This document shows, one piece after another, positions 1 to 8,537 of a stretch of DNA of 59,717 nucleotides. The position numbers were made by a program, and so were the translations under genes. Origin of the DNA: Eubacterium sp. (lineage in GTDB: Bacteria; Bacillota; Clostridia; Lachnospirales; Lachnospiraceae); the NCBI GenBank assembly GCA_016292095.1, contig JAEFAB010000057.1, forward strand, positions 1-59,717, written 5' to 3'. The notes below the pieces were generated by a model. The model searched no databases, was not told where the DNA came from, and saw nothing but the letters and a program-made list of their open reading frames with translations. Numbering within the stretch: position 1 is the stretch's first letter; the number at the start of each line of letters is the position of its first letter.

Positions 1-351
1 AAAATGTTAAAGGATAGGGTAAAACCTAAAAAGCAGGTAAAGGGATTGGAGAATGGACTGAACCTACCGAAACATATGGCAGAACATATCTACATGTTTA
101 GTGGTGATAGTGTTCGAGTGACTTTTAGGGCGAAGAAATATTTGCTGAGTGAAATCTTTGATTGGTTTGGCAAGGATATTATCTTTTCTGATGAAACAGA
201 AGATGAAGTGACCTGTTCGGTGTTCGTGAATGAAAAGGCTATGAGAAAGTGGGCATTGCAGTATGCGTTGCATGTAAGGGTGTTGAGTCCGCAGAGTATG
301 GTCGATGGAGTGAAGGAAGATCTAGAGAAAGCGAGGGAGATGTATGGGTAA
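1..351 (+). CDS. WYL-domain transcriptional regulator, C-terminal part (5' end outside window)
   Basis: The reading frame is open from base 1, so only the last 116 residues are seen. They match the C-terminal end of WYL-type regulators: a strand-rich segment 'VRVTFRAKKYLLSEIFDWFG', then 'VTCSVFVNEKAMRKWALQYA', then a final helix 'KEDLEKAREMYG' (the WCX module after the WYL domain). In this family an N-terminal winged helix binds DNA and the WYL/WCX part senses a ligand, often a nucleotide or nucleic acid; neither the DNA-binding nor the WYL part is in the window. The stop overlaps the start of the next gene by 8 bases, so the two are probably co-translated. WYL proteins often regulate defence or DNA-damage genes, which fits the Mrr-like nuclease two genes on. 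Family is fairly sure, function inferred. Confidence 0.72.
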   Translation, partial: KMLKDRVKPKKQVKGLENGLNLPKHMAEHIYMFSGDSVRVTFRAKKYLLSEIFDWFGKDIIFSDETEDEVTCSVFVNEKAMRKWALQYALHVRVLSPQSMVDGVKEDLEKAREMYG

Positions 352-1093
352 AAGAACGTGGAATTTAAGTGAACAGGCACAGGAATTCTTTGTGTATTCC
401 GTATTGGGGATTGTGCCGGAAGAATATTTTGATAATGACACTTATAAAGAATATTTGAAAACAGAATATGAGTATGACTGTGAGGAATTATCATATAAAA
501 CATATTGTGCTTTTATGTGCGCAGTGCGAGCATATAAGGATTTGGCAAGAACACTAAATTATGTGGAGAATGAGGAAAACGAAAAGGCTACATTTAAAAA
601 TACGGTATATGGATATCTTGCTAATGAGTGCTTGATAGAGGAAAATATTTCAAATGAAAAGATTATAAATATGATTGAAGAGGTAAAAGCGATTGCAGAC
701 AATAATAAAGTATTGTTAAAAAATGACTTCACATATGGTCAAGCACAGAAATGGGTGAACATGACGATAAAATATTTGCGCTTAATAAAAATGGTTAGGT
801 GCGATGATATTATACATATCCCTGTTGATAGCTATATTATTGATGCTTTTTGGGAAAACAGAGAGATTGATTTTTATTCAAAACAAAGCGAAAAGTTCAA
901 TCATAATCTATGTCAAAGACCAAGTAATCATATTTTGGCATGGAGTAAGTGGAACGAAAGCGTCTACAATGCTTTTGTTAATAAGTTCAAAGAATATATA
1001 GAAAACAAAAAACTAAAAGATAAAAGAATTAATTCATTGACATGGGAACATGAAAACTGGATAAAAATATCTGAGTCAAGGAAGATAAAATAA
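344..1093 (+). CDS. Uncharacterised protein, 249 aa, between WYL regulator and Mrr-like nuclease
   Basis: I do not recognise a named family. The protein is soluble-looking, with no signal peptide or membrane segment, rich in charged and aromatic residues and probably mostly helical. Landmarks are 'TYGQAQKWVNMTIKYLRLIK' near residues 130-149 and a Trp-rich C-terminus ('LAWSKWNESVYNAF', 'LTWEHENWIKISES'). The GQAQKW-NM-KYL motif seems familiar from unassigned conserved proteins in accessory regions, but I cannot attach a function. The ATG overlaps the end of the WYL gene by 8 bases, implying coupling. The gene is more A+T rich than the housekeeping genes further on. It could be a partner of the nuclease or an independent accessory gene. 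Confidence 0.7.
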   Translation: MGKRTWNLSEQAQEFFVYSVLGIVPEEYFDNDTYKEYLKTEYEYDCEELSYKTYCAFMCAVRAYKDLARTLNYVENEENEKATFKNTVYGYLANECLIEENISNEKIINMIEEVKAIADNNKVLLKNDFTYGQAQKWVNMTIKYLRLIKMVRCDDIIHIPVDSYIIDAFWENREIDFYSKQSEKFNHNLCQRPSNHILAWSKWNESVYNAFVNKFKEYIENKKLKDKRINSLTWEHENWIKISESRKIK

Positions 1094-1131
1094 TAAAAGA
1101 TGTGTGATAGTTAGAGGAAAGGAGTAGAATT

Positions 1132-2187
1132 ATGAATAAGGAAAACAAATATTGGTTGCATAGAATAAGTCATGAATGGGCCGTTTCATATGAGTTGTTT
1201 GAAATGGGTTATTTAAGTATGGGTTGGTCTATGTTTTCGAAGAGTGGAATATTAGAGACGGCTAGAGAAGAGACATCAGAACATTTTGAAATAACGTATA
1301 AGAGTATTATGAGCGATAGAAATAAATCGAGATGGAGTATGTGGTATTTTGCTCAATTTGATATAGATGATTATATTGTTGTTCCAATGTTTAATGGAGA
1401 ATTTTCAATTTGTAAAGTTCTAGAAAAAGCAAAACCTATTTCAGAGATTAAAAATATAATTGGTGATTTTGAAGATAAAGAAAATAAACAGATAATGTGG
1501 AAAGATGATTTGTTGGTACGTGAAGGTGAAAAGATTGATCTTGGGTTTGTGATAAAGATTAAGATAGTGAAAAAATGTCTAAAAAGAAAAGAGTTTGCGG
1601 ACAGTGCACTAACAGCACGAATGAAATTACGCAAGACCAACGGAAATATAAGTGACTTGAAGGAGAGTGTTGACAGGACATTAAAGGCTGAAAAACCAAT
1701 TAATTTTTATGAAAACGTTATAGAACAGGGGGCAGATTTATTGCATAAACAGATTATGCAAGATTTGTCAGCTGAAAAGTTCGAATTGCTTGTTAAAGCG
1801 TATATGAAAAAAATTGGAGCAGATAGTGTTGGTATTCCACCGAAAAACGAAATGGGAAAAAAAGATTATGCAGATGCTGATGTTATTGCTACATTTGATT
1901 CATTAAAAATTATCATTATGATTCAGGTGAAATTTCATACAAACAGTACAAATTCTTGGGGAATTGAACAGATTAGGAGATATAAAGAGCAAATTGAAGA
2001 TGAAACGACAGAGTTGGAAAATGAAAATTGCGATGAATATGTAAATATTCCGTGGGTAATATCTACTTGTGATGAGTTCTCTAATGATGCAATTGAAATA
2101 GCAAAGAAGGAAAAAGTTTTTTTGGTTAATGGTAAAGAGTTTTCGAAAATGTTATTAAACGCAGGATTGGAAAAGTTAGAAATATGA
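1132..2187 (+). CDS. Mrr-like restriction endonuclease with N-terminal sensor-like domain
   Basis: This 351-residue protein has a C-terminal Mrr-type PD-(D/E)xK nuclease fold: 'LSAEKFELLVKAYMKKIGA' (residues 212-230) with the early Glu, Asp residues at 246-250 in 'DYADADVIA', and the 'IQVKFH' strand with Gln265 and Lys267. Mrr enzymes cut DNA, often modified DNA. Residues 1-100 ('YWLHRISHEWAVSYELFEMGYLSMGW' region to 'VVPMFNGEFSICKVL') look like a small beta-barrel of the PUA/EVE kind found at the N-terminus of other restriction proteins and could read a modified base; that part is inference. No methyltransferase is nearby, which suits a modification-dependent (type IV-like) enzyme. The start is backed by AAAGGAG 8-9 bases upstream. 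The gene follows the unknown protein by 38 bases and is probably in the WYL operon. Confidence 0.75.
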   Translation: MNKENKYWLHRISHEWAVSYELFEMGYLSMGWSMFSKSGILETAREETSEHFEITYKSIMSDRNKSRWSMWYFAQFDIDDYIVVPMFNGEFSICKVLEKAKPISEIKNIIGDFEDKENKQIMWKDDLLVREGEKIDLGFVIKIKIVKKCLKRKEFADSALTARMKLRKTNGNISDLKESVDRTLKAEKPINFYENVIEQGADLLHKQIMQDLSAEKFELLVKAYMKKIGADSVGIPPKNEMGKKDYADADVIATFDSLKIIIMIQVKFHTNSTNSWGIEQIRRYKEQIEDETTELENENCDEYVNIPWVISTCDEFSNDAIEIAKKEKVFLVNGKEFSKMLLNAGLEKLEI

Positions 2188-2241
2188 ATTGATTAAAACA
2201 ATTAATTCAAAATATTCCTCACCACACGAAAGGAGCAACTT

Positions 2242-3468
2242 ATGCAATTAATCACAGGAAAATATAACACTGCCAAAGTTTTCACTGCCCAATGTGACGA
2301 CACTTGCGTTGAGCAAATACGCGAACTCTTGGATCAGGAACCCTTTCAGGATGCAAAGGTAAGAATTATGCCGGATTGTCATGCAGGGAAGGGATGTGTC
2401 ATTGGATTTACAGCGGACCTAGGGGACAAGATTATTCCGAACGTTGTGGGCGTTGATATAGGTTGCGGAATGTTGACTGTGGAACTGGGGAAAATCGATA
2501 TTGACTTTCAACGACTGGATACGGTGATTAAGACCTTTATCCCGTCAGGAAGAGAAGTGAATAAAGGGCGGTTGATGAAGTTTCCGAAGATTCAGCAGTT
2601 AAAATGTTATAGAGAGCTACAGGATACAAGAAGATTGGGGCGGTCTATAGGAAGCCTGGGAGGCGGAAATCACTTTATTGAGATTGATGCGGATGAGGAA
2701 GATAATAAGTATCTCGTGATTCATACTGGAAGCAGGAATCTTGGTTTGCAGGTTTGTAAGTATTATCAGAAAATCGCTGTGGGAATTCACATTGGAAAAG
2801 AAGAATTGTGGAACGAGGAACAAAAAATCATAGCGGAGTACAAGGCGGCCGGTCGTAGGAAAGAAATCAAGGAGGCAATTAAGGAACTTCGGAGAAATTT
2901 TAAACAAAAGACGCCGGATATTCCACTAGAACTTTGTTATTTGACAGGAGAGTATAGTCAAGATTATTTGCATGATATGAAAATATGTCAGGAGTTTGCA
3001 GAGGAAAATAGACATATGATTGCAAAGTTGATTGTAGAGAACTATGGGTTTAAGCCGATTGGAGAATTTTCCACAGTCCACAATTATATTGATCATGAAT
3101 CAGGGATTATTCGAAAAGGAGCAGTGTCAGCGAAAAAAGGAGAGCGACTGCTTATTCCGATAAATATGAGAGATGGGTCGCTGATTTGTATTGGAAAAGG
3201 GAATGAAGATTGGAATTGTTCGGCACCTCATGGAGCGGGGAGATTGTTTTCCAGAACGGAAGCGATAAATCGCTTTTCGATAAATGATTTTCAACAGACA
3301 ATGAAGGAGGCGGGAGTCTTTACAACTTGTGTGAATGAATCGACATTAGATGAAAGCCCGTTTGCTTATAAAGGAATGAAAGATATTGTGGAAAATATTG
3401 AACCTACTGTGGAAATTATTAAAGTGATCAAGCCGGTTTATAATTTTAAAGCGGCAAACGAAAGATAA
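2242..3468 (+). CDS. rtcB: RtcB-family RNA ligase
   Basis: A 408-residue RtcB protein. RtcB joins RNA 2',3'-cyclic phosphate or 3'-phosphate ends to 5'-OH ends using GTP and Mn2+. Family signatures are clear: 'MPDCHAGKGCVIGFTA' (metal-binding Asp, His), 'VVGVDIGCGM' (metal Cys), 'GGGNHFIEI' (the Asn-His of the guanylylation site region), 'VIHTGSRNLG', 'STVHNYID', and the C-terminal 'SAPHGAGR' that carries the guanylylated His. The length is slightly under the usual 470-480 and matches the short bacterial RtcB2-like branch used in RNA repair rather than tRNA splicing. No archease gene is beside it. It starts behind GAAAGGAG and ends at a terminator hairpin. Lying 54 bases after the Mrr-like gene, it may be part of the same stress or defence unit; that link is inference. 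Confidence 0.93.
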   Translation: MQLITGKYNTAKVFTAQCDDTCVEQIRELLDQEPFQDAKVRIMPDCHAGKGCVIGFTADLGDKIIPNVVGVDIGCGMLTVELGKIDIDFQRLDTVIKTFIPSGREVNKGRLMKFPKIQQLKCYRELQDTRRLGRSIGSLGGGNHFIEIDADEEDNKYLVIHTGSRNLGLQVCKYYQKIAVGIHIGKEELWNEEQKIIAEYKAAGRRKEIKEAIKELRRNFKQKTPDIPLELCYLTGEYSQDYLHDMKICQEFAEENRHMIAKLIVENYGFKPIGEFSTVHNYIDHESGIIRKGAVSAKKGERLLIPINMRDGSLICIGKGNEDWNCSAPHGAGRLFSRTEAINRFSINDFQQTMKEAGVFTTCVNESTLDESPFAYKGMKDIVENIEPTVEIIKVIKPVYNFKAANER

Positions 3469-3478
3469 AATCAGAAAG

Positions 3479-3520
3479 AAACACTCGAGATGGTTGAAAT
3501 GTATTGTCTCGGGTGTTTTT
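3479..3520 (+). terminator. Rho-independent terminator after rtcB
   Basis: AACACTCGAGA pairs with TCTCGGGTGTT (one G-T pair) across a 16-base loop and is followed by a run of T. It closes the accessory cluster that starts at the window edge. Confidence 0.8.
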
Positions 3521-3612
3521 ATGCCTCTAAATACCGATAACTGATGTTACAAAAATGTCCCATGCCCTTCGATAGAATATATTTACAATCATAAAGAAAG
3601 AAGGTGGCTTTT

Positions 3613-4116
3613 ATGAAATATACGTCAGCAGAAGCGGCTAAGCTGGTCGCAAAATTGCAGCAGGAACATATGAATGTTTTGAGTTTAGAAAAACAGTCAA
3701 GGACATTTCTCGCAAGCGTTGGAGAAGATGTGGAATCTGTCCGTCCGGAATACAATTACGAAAAAACAAAAATACATCTTTTGACACTGGAAAGAAAAAT
3801 TAGAAAAGTAAAGCATGCGATTAATGTCTTTAATGCAAAGACAGTGATTCCTGAATTTGACATGACAATCGATGAAATGCTTGTTTACATTCCTCAGTTA
3901 ACAAAGAAAAAGGATAAATTAAAAGAAATGGCGAACGCTTTGCCGAAAACTCGAAGCGATGAATACCCTATGTCAAATATTATTGATTATAGGTATGCAA
4001 ATTATGATTTAAAAAAAGCCAGAAATGATTTAGAAGCGATTACGGAAGAATTATCAAAGGCGCAGTTAGCCCTGGATTCCGTAAATCATACGATAACTTT
4101 TGAAATTGAAGAGTAA
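3613..4116 (+). CDS. DIP1984-family (septicolysin-like) protein
   Basis: The 167-residue protein 'MKYTSAEAAKLVAKLQQEHM...' is helical and coiled-coil-like throughout, without signal peptide or membrane span. Its N-terminus, its middle block 'LLTLERKIRKVKHAINVFNA', 'DEMLVYIPQLTKKKDKLKEM' and 'SNIIDYRYANYDL' match my memory of the DIP1984 family, sometimes annotated septicolysin; no biochemical role is firmly established. A GTG nine bases upstream is in frame, but AGAAGGTGG lies at the right distance only for the ATG at 3613, so I use that start. The gene stands alone between the rtcB terminator and an A+T-rich gap. Confidence 0.72.
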   Translation: MKYTSAEAAKLVAKLQQEHMNVLSLEKQSRTFLASVGEDVESVRPEYNYEKTKIHLLTLERKIRKVKHAINVFNAKTVIPEFDMTIDEMLVYIPQLTKKKDKLKEMANALPKTRSDEYPMSNIIDYRYANYDLKKARNDLEAITEELSKAQLALDSVNHTITFEIEE

Positions 4117-4212
4117 GAAATAATCCGTTGCCATTGTGTCGAAAAAAACATCTGATAGAGGATTAATGATAGGTTAATGGTTAATTCTTTATTATGTTTT
4201 TCAAATTTTATT

Positions 4213-4241
4213 TTGTAATAGGTTTTTGTTTAGAGTAATAC
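4213..4241 (+). promoter_or_regulatory. Candidate sigma-A promoter for the AAA+/pseudo-PolC operon
   Basis: TTGTAA and TAATAC separated by 17 bases lie in the 265-base gene-free stretch 4117-4381. It would give a leader of about 135 bases, in which I see no riboswitch. The rest of the gap is A+T-rich with no recognised element; other promoter-like hexamers near the gene are possible, so this is a modest call. Confidence 0.4.
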
Positions 4242-4381
4242 AGTTTGAAAATTTAGATGATTGTTTTTTTCGTTTCAATGCCATAAAAACTTTAAGGTGC
4301 AGGGAAGTATGGTTACAACTGCTTACCTAGGAGTATAAAGTAACGAGGTACTATAGAGATAAAGTTTTGGGAGGTGTAGAT

Positions 4382-6403
4382 ATGCAGTTTTTCAAAATTG
4401 ATGGATTGATTGAAGATGAAAAATGGGTAAAAGATTTTGAAGACAGACAGGCTTGGAAGGAAAAAGAAGCGAATATTCTGATCCATAGTGATAACTTCAA
4501 TCAGCGGTGTAAGATGAAAATGTATTTGTTTGTAGGACATGCATCCTCTGTAAAAATTACAATAGGGGCTATTTGCTTAGATTCTTTGAAATTGTCTGAA
4601 CGACTTACGCAGTTTATGAAAGAGATTGATGTGAATGTGGGCGAACTTAGGGTTGAAGAAACTACAGGAAAAAATATGTGTTCTTTACTCCAAGGTGCAG
4701 AGCGTAAAGGATATATAGAATCCGAAGAAGATATCTTGGAAACTTTTAGAATTAACAGGGTTTTGGGACGGTATGGAAGAGATATAAGTTATGGAGAAAA
4801 GATTATTGATGGATTGAAGAAAGAAGAAGTATTTTCGAAAGTCGAACAACTCTTTGTGAGAGAATGCTTCGTTCCGGAATTAGAACGGATTTATATGGGA
4901 ACAGAAAGAAAAAGTCCGGTAGGACATCCGGTTCATTATATGATTCAGGCAGATGATTCTGAAATGAGAATCGAAATGACGAAACTATTGATTGAGGCGC
5001 TTTATTCGGCAGGAAGAATCAAAAATAAGCGCGTTACATATCTTAGTGTCGATCCCCTCGATGGTGTTCCGGAAAAGGGGGGCGATGATCTGTATCGGTG
5101 TAATGAAGGTGGTGCAATTGTTGTAGAATATATGGCTGAAGATGTTATAGAAGATCAGTTTGCATCTTTTGCAAGAGATATTACAGAAAGATTATGTAAG
5201 ACCATGAAAAAATATCAGAATAAGGTTTTGACAATTTTTTGTTTTCAAAGAGAGTGCTATAGACAGAAAGAGATTTTCTACGAAAACTTGGGGAATACCA
5301 GCCTTGTAGAATTGAAAGAAGACTTGGCGTATGGAAAGAGAGCTGAGAGTTACCTAACTGCACTTGCGAAAGATAAACAAATTTTGACAGATTCTTCATT
5401 GTTTGAATTGATTGATGAAGAGAAAGGATATTTGGCCACTGAATTAAATGAAATGTTTACGGAATGGTTCAACCGAAAATTAAAAACAGATTATTATCCG
5501 CAATATAAAGAAATGACTTCGGTAAAGAAAGAAGTAATCAAAGCAGCACCGAAAGGTACTGCTTTCGATGAATTAAACGAAATGATAGGAATTACTGAAG
5601 CAAAAAAAGTAATAATGCAGGCATTAGATTTCTTTAAAGCGCAAAAAATTTTTGCGGAAAAGGGAATGAAGAAAGAACGGGTTGCAATGCATATGGTTTT
5701 TACCGGAAATCCGGGAACTGCGAAAACGACGGTTGCTAGATTATTTGCCAGAACCATGAAGGAGAATGAAATTCTTTCCAATGGTCATTTAATTGAAGTG
5801 GGACGGGGAGATTTGGTAGGTAAGTTTGTGGGATGGACGGCCCCAACGATTCAGAAAAAATTTCGAGAAGCAAAAGGTGGAATCTTATTTATTGATGAAG
5901 CATATTCCTTAGTAGATGACAGGGACGGAAGCTTCGGTGATGAAGCAATTAACACCATTGTTCAGGAAATGGAAAATCACAGAGAAGATGTGGTTGTGAT
6001 TTTTGCAGGTTACCCGGATGAGATGGAGCAATTTCTGCAAAAAAATCCGGGACTTCGTTCTAGAATTGCCTTTCATGTTCCGTTTGAAGATTATGATACG
6101 GAAGAATTATGTGGCATTGCAAAACTGATTGCAAAGAAAAAAGAGTTATTGTTGTCTGAAGATGCAGTAGAGAAAATGTCTGAAATTTTCGAAGTTGCGA
6201 AGAAAGAGAGTGATTTTGGAAACGGAAGATATGTTCGCAATGTGATTGAAAAAGCAAAAATGGCACAAGCCGGAAGATTGATGAAAATGGATTTTGAAAC
6301 AATAAAATCTAGAGATGTTCGAACTATTTGTGCTGAAGATATTGAAAAGCCTTCCGGTGTGAAGAAAAAGAAATCAAATCCTATTGGATTTGGTGTGGCG
6401 TAA
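4382..6403 (+). CDS. CbxX/CfqX (SpoVK-like) AAA+ ATPase with divergent N-terminal half
   Basis: The 673-residue protein ends in a typical CbxX/SpoVK-family AAA+ module: Walker A 'GNPGTAKTT' near residue 442 (Ala where Gly usually precedes Lys), pore-loop-like 'GDLVGKFVGWTAP', Walker B 'GGILFIDEAYSL' near 500, sensor-1 'VVVIFAGYP' and arginine finger in 'NPGLRSRI'. Such ATPases form hexamers that remodel client proteins. Residues about 175-345 ('HPVHYMIQADDSEMRIEMTK' through 'YGKRAESYLTALAKDK') are laid out like a second AAA+ domain that has lost its P-loop, the last piece resembling an AAA+ lid; that reading is inference. Residues 1-170 are unassigned. GGGAGGTG is placed for the ATG at 4382, not for an in-frame TTG at 4367. 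Next gene starts 18 bases on, so this is the head of a three-gene operon. Confidence 0.85.
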   Translation: MQFFKIDGLIEDEKWVKDFEDRQAWKEKEANILIHSDNFNQRCKMKMYLFVGHASSVKITIGAICLDSLKLSERLTQFMKEIDVNVGELRVEETTGKNMCSLLQGAERKGYIESEEDILETFRINRVLGRYGRDISYGEKIIDGLKKEEVFSKVEQLFVRECFVPELERIYMGTERKSPVGHPVHYMIQADDSEMRIEMTKLLIEALYSAGRIKNKRVTYLSVDPLDGVPEKGGDDLYRCNEGGAIVVEYMAEDVIEDQFASFARDITERLCKTMKKYQNKVLTIFCFQRECYRQKEIFYENLGNTSLVELKEDLAYGKRAESYLTALAKDKQILTDSSLFELIDEEKGYLATELNEMFTEWFNRKLKTDYYPQYKEMTSVKKEVIKAAPKGTAFDELNEMIGITEAKKVIMQALDFFKAQKIFAEKGMKKERVAMHMVFTGNPGTAKTTVARLFARTMKENEILSNGHLIEVGRGDLVGKFVGWTAPTIQKKFREAKGGILFIDEAYSLVDDRDGSFGDEAINTIVQEMENHREDVVVIFAGYPDEMEQFLQKNPGLRSRIAFHVPFEDYDTEELCGIAKLIAKKKELLLSEDAVEKMSEIFEVAKKESDFGNGRYVRNVIEKAKMAQAGRLMKMDFETIKSRDVRTICAEDIEKPSGVKKKKSNPIGFGVA

Positions 6404-6421
6404 AATGAAAAGGAGTTTCGG

Positions 6422-8002
6422 GTGAAAAAAGGAATTTTTTGGTGTAAAGATATGAATGAGAATCCTCCACGTTTGATTACTGTCAGTGTGGAATGTTCTT
6501 TTAGTGGAGAGTGCGAAGGTAATGTAAATTACAGCTCAAAGTCCGGAAAGAATTTTAATCACAAAAAGGAGTGGAGTAAGCTAGACAAAAATGTGACGGA
6601 AGGTTATCCGTACAATTATTATCCTAGGGGGCGTGTGGAAATAAAAAATGGAAAAGTAACTATTTTTCTTAATCCTGACATTAATACGGATGAAGTGTTA
6701 GATGTAATACTGACAGAGTTTGAATTGAAAGATGATCGAAGGAAAATAATTAAGGTAAAGAGTGATGGCTCAAATCACTACCAATATTTAATGCACAGGG
6801 ACGAAGTGTCAAAAAAGCAATTCCGATTTGAAAATGCAGAAAAAAGAGTGAAAGAGTTCTGCATGGATGCCATTGCTCGCAAATATGGAAAAACAATTCC
6901 AAAAGCAGCAAGACATCGATTAGATGAAGAACTTTTGAAGATTTCAGAATGTGACGGCTGGTCGCAATATTTGCTGGCAGCTAAATTGGCAGAAAAAAAC
7001 AGAAAGATGGGATATGTGCATAATGTTCGTGGATGTGCAGGTGGATCGTTTGTAGCGTATTTACTAGGAATCACAGAGACAAATCCTTTGCCGGCAATGA
7101 GTGGTTATGAGGATGGAAATGATATCCCTTATGAATTTTTTATGGGGAGTTCTACAGCAAAGAACCCCTCCTTTGATTTGAATTTTGCAAATGAAATACA
7201 GAGCAACCGGTTGGATTTTTGTAAAGAGATTTTAGGTGAAAATCAGGTTTTTTACGGAGGGGTTTTTAGTGATACGGTGGGAGAAAATTACTTGAAGATT
7301 GTGAAACATCCGGGAAAACTTGTGATTGTTCCAAAGGATTGCATGGTTGATTGCTTTGTAGATAAGAAAAAGGGAATTATATATGATGAGCGGAGACGAT
7401 TTGATTCTATCAATGTTTTGGAACATGATATGTTTTCGAGACTAAAAAAAATACAAGATTATATTGGAGTGAATGTACACGAGCTTCATGTGGGAAACGA
7501 TATTGTTGAAGAAATAGCCAAGTGGAAACCGGAAGCATTTGAAGGACTGACAATGAAAGAACTGGGACAAAATGAAATATTTAGAATAGTAAAACCGAAG
7601 AACTTTTCTGAATTAGTAAAAGTGTATGGATTATCTCATGGTAGAGGGACTTGGAATGAAAATGGCGAAGAGTTGTTTCGTGATGGGATTCCATTAGATG
7701 ATATCATTGCACATCGAGAGGATGTTATGCTGAAACTTTTACAATTTGGACTTTCCAGAGAAGAATCATATCAGATCGCTGAATATGTGAGAATGGGAAA
7801 AGTCTTTCGTTTGGGATTCCAAGAAGAACAAATCGCTCGATTAAAGGAAGTTAATGTTCCTGATTGGTATATTGAATCAATGCAAAAGATAAAATATCTT
7901 TTCCCGAAATCCCACGCCGTGGAATATGTTAGAAATTTTCTTCGAGAGGCCTGGATTAAGGAACATTATCCTGATGAATTCAAAAAGGTGATTGAAGTAT
8001 GA
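6422..8002 (+). CDS. Truncated PolC-like protein, predicted inactive polymerase
   Basis: This 526-residue protein has two parts. Residues 1-125 form an unassigned beta-rich domain ('YNYYPRGRVEIKNGKVTIFL'). From about 130 it follows the PolC (Gram-positive DNA polymerase III alpha) palm and adjacent regions: 'RGCAGGSFVAYLLGITETNP' (203-222), 'GNDIPYEFFMG', 'HPGKLVIVP', 'KNFSELVKVYGLSHGRGTW', 'VPDWYIESMQKIKYLFPKSH'. PolC's catalytic 'PDIDLNF' is here 'PSFDLNF', so the first Asp is Ser250 and only Asp252 remains; the third Asp of 'LDILGHD' is Asn331. The PHP, exonuclease and OB modules are absent. It is therefore probably a pseudo-polymerase that binds nucleic acid, nucleotide or a replisome partner. 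Start is GTG behind AAAGGAG; the stop overlaps the next gene's ATG by 4 bases. Confidence 0.82.
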   Translation: MKKGIFWCKDMNENPPRLITVSVECSFSGECEGNVNYSSKSGKNFNHKKEWSKLDKNVTEGYPYNYYPRGRVEIKNGKVTIFLNPDINTDEVLDVILTEFELKDDRRKIIKVKSDGSNHYQYLMHRDEVSKKQFRFENAEKRVKEFCMDAIARKYGKTIPKAARHRLDEELLKISECDGWSQYLLAAKLAEKNRKMGYVHNVRGCAGGSFVAYLLGITETNPLPAMSGYEDGNDIPYEFFMGSSTAKNPSFDLNFANEIQSNRLDFCKEILGENQVFYGGVFSDTVGENYLKIVKHPGKLVIVPKDCMVDCFVDKKKGIIYDERRRFDSINVLEHDMFSRLKKIQDYIGVNVHELHVGNDIVEEIAKWKPEAFEGLTMKELGQNEIFRIVKPKNFSELVKVYGLSHGRGTWNENGEELFRDGIPLDDIIAHREDVMLKLLQFGLSREESYQIAEYVRMGKVFRLGFQEEQIARLKEVNVPDWYIESMQKIKYLFPKSHAVEYVRNFLREAWIKEHYPDEFKKVIEV

Positions 8003-8460
8003 ACGTTAAAATATTCTCAAGAGAAGCAACGGAAGATTTGCTAAGGCAAGTGGAAAAATTAGAAAACACTGCTGTGATCAGTTTCTATGATCCTCCAAGT
8101 AAAACATTTTTCACGGAGAAACCCATTGATTTTGGAAAGAAAGTGGATTATTTATTTCAAGTAGCAGTCAATGACATTGATATTGAAGTTTTACCCCGAT
8201 ATGGACTGACAGAAAAGTCCTTTTTTACGGAAGCGGAAGAACTGGCTGAGTTTATTCGAGAAGCAAAGGAGAACGGCATGGATATCATTTGTCAATGTGA
8301 GTATGGTCAGAGCCGAAGTGCAGCGTGTGCAGCGGCCATCTTGGAATATTACGATAGAAAAGGAATTACTGTTTTTGCAGATTATAGATATTATCCAAAT
8401 CAATTGGTGTTCAATAAAATATATGACGCATTAAAAAGTGAAAATAGTTTTGGAAACTAA
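7999..8460 (+). CDS. Small Cys-x5-Arg (dual-specificity/tyrosine) phosphatase-like protein
   Basis: This 153-residue cytosolic protein carries the phosphatase loop 'CEYGQSRSA' with Cys100 as nucleophile and Arg106 as phosphate-binding residue, followed by the usual helix 'ACAAAILEYY'. A preceding loop 'VNDIDIEV' could supply the general-acid Asp. The protein is shorter than classical tyrosine phosphatases and resembles predicted dual-specificity phosphatases of bacterial and phage accessory loci. Its substrate is unknown: a phosphoprotein, nucleotide or phosphorylated nucleic-acid end are all possible. It shares an ATGA overlap with the pseudo-PolC gene, so the AAA+, pseudo-polymerase and phosphatase are probably made in fixed proportion. 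Confidence 0.78.
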   Translation: MNVKIFSREATEDLLRQVEKLENTAVISFYDPPSKTFFTEKPIDFGKKVDYLFQVAVNDIDIEVLPRYGLTEKSFFTEAEELAEFIREAKENGMDIICQCEYGQSRSAACAAAILEYYDRKGITVFADYRYYPNQLVFNKIYDALKSENSFGN

Positions 8461-8471
8461 AGATTCCCCAT

Positions 8472-8500
8472 TTGCCATTCCCTCCACTCAATGCTATCCT
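8472..8500 (+). promoter_or_regulatory. Candidate promoter for aminopeptidase P gene
   Basis: TTGCCA and TATCCT with a 17-base spacer lie immediately after the phosphatase gene and 38 bases before the aminopeptidase start. This suggests that the operon ends at 8460. Confidence 0.55.
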
Positions 8501-8537
8501 ATATTCAGAAGATTATGAACTTGCAAGGAGGACTGGC

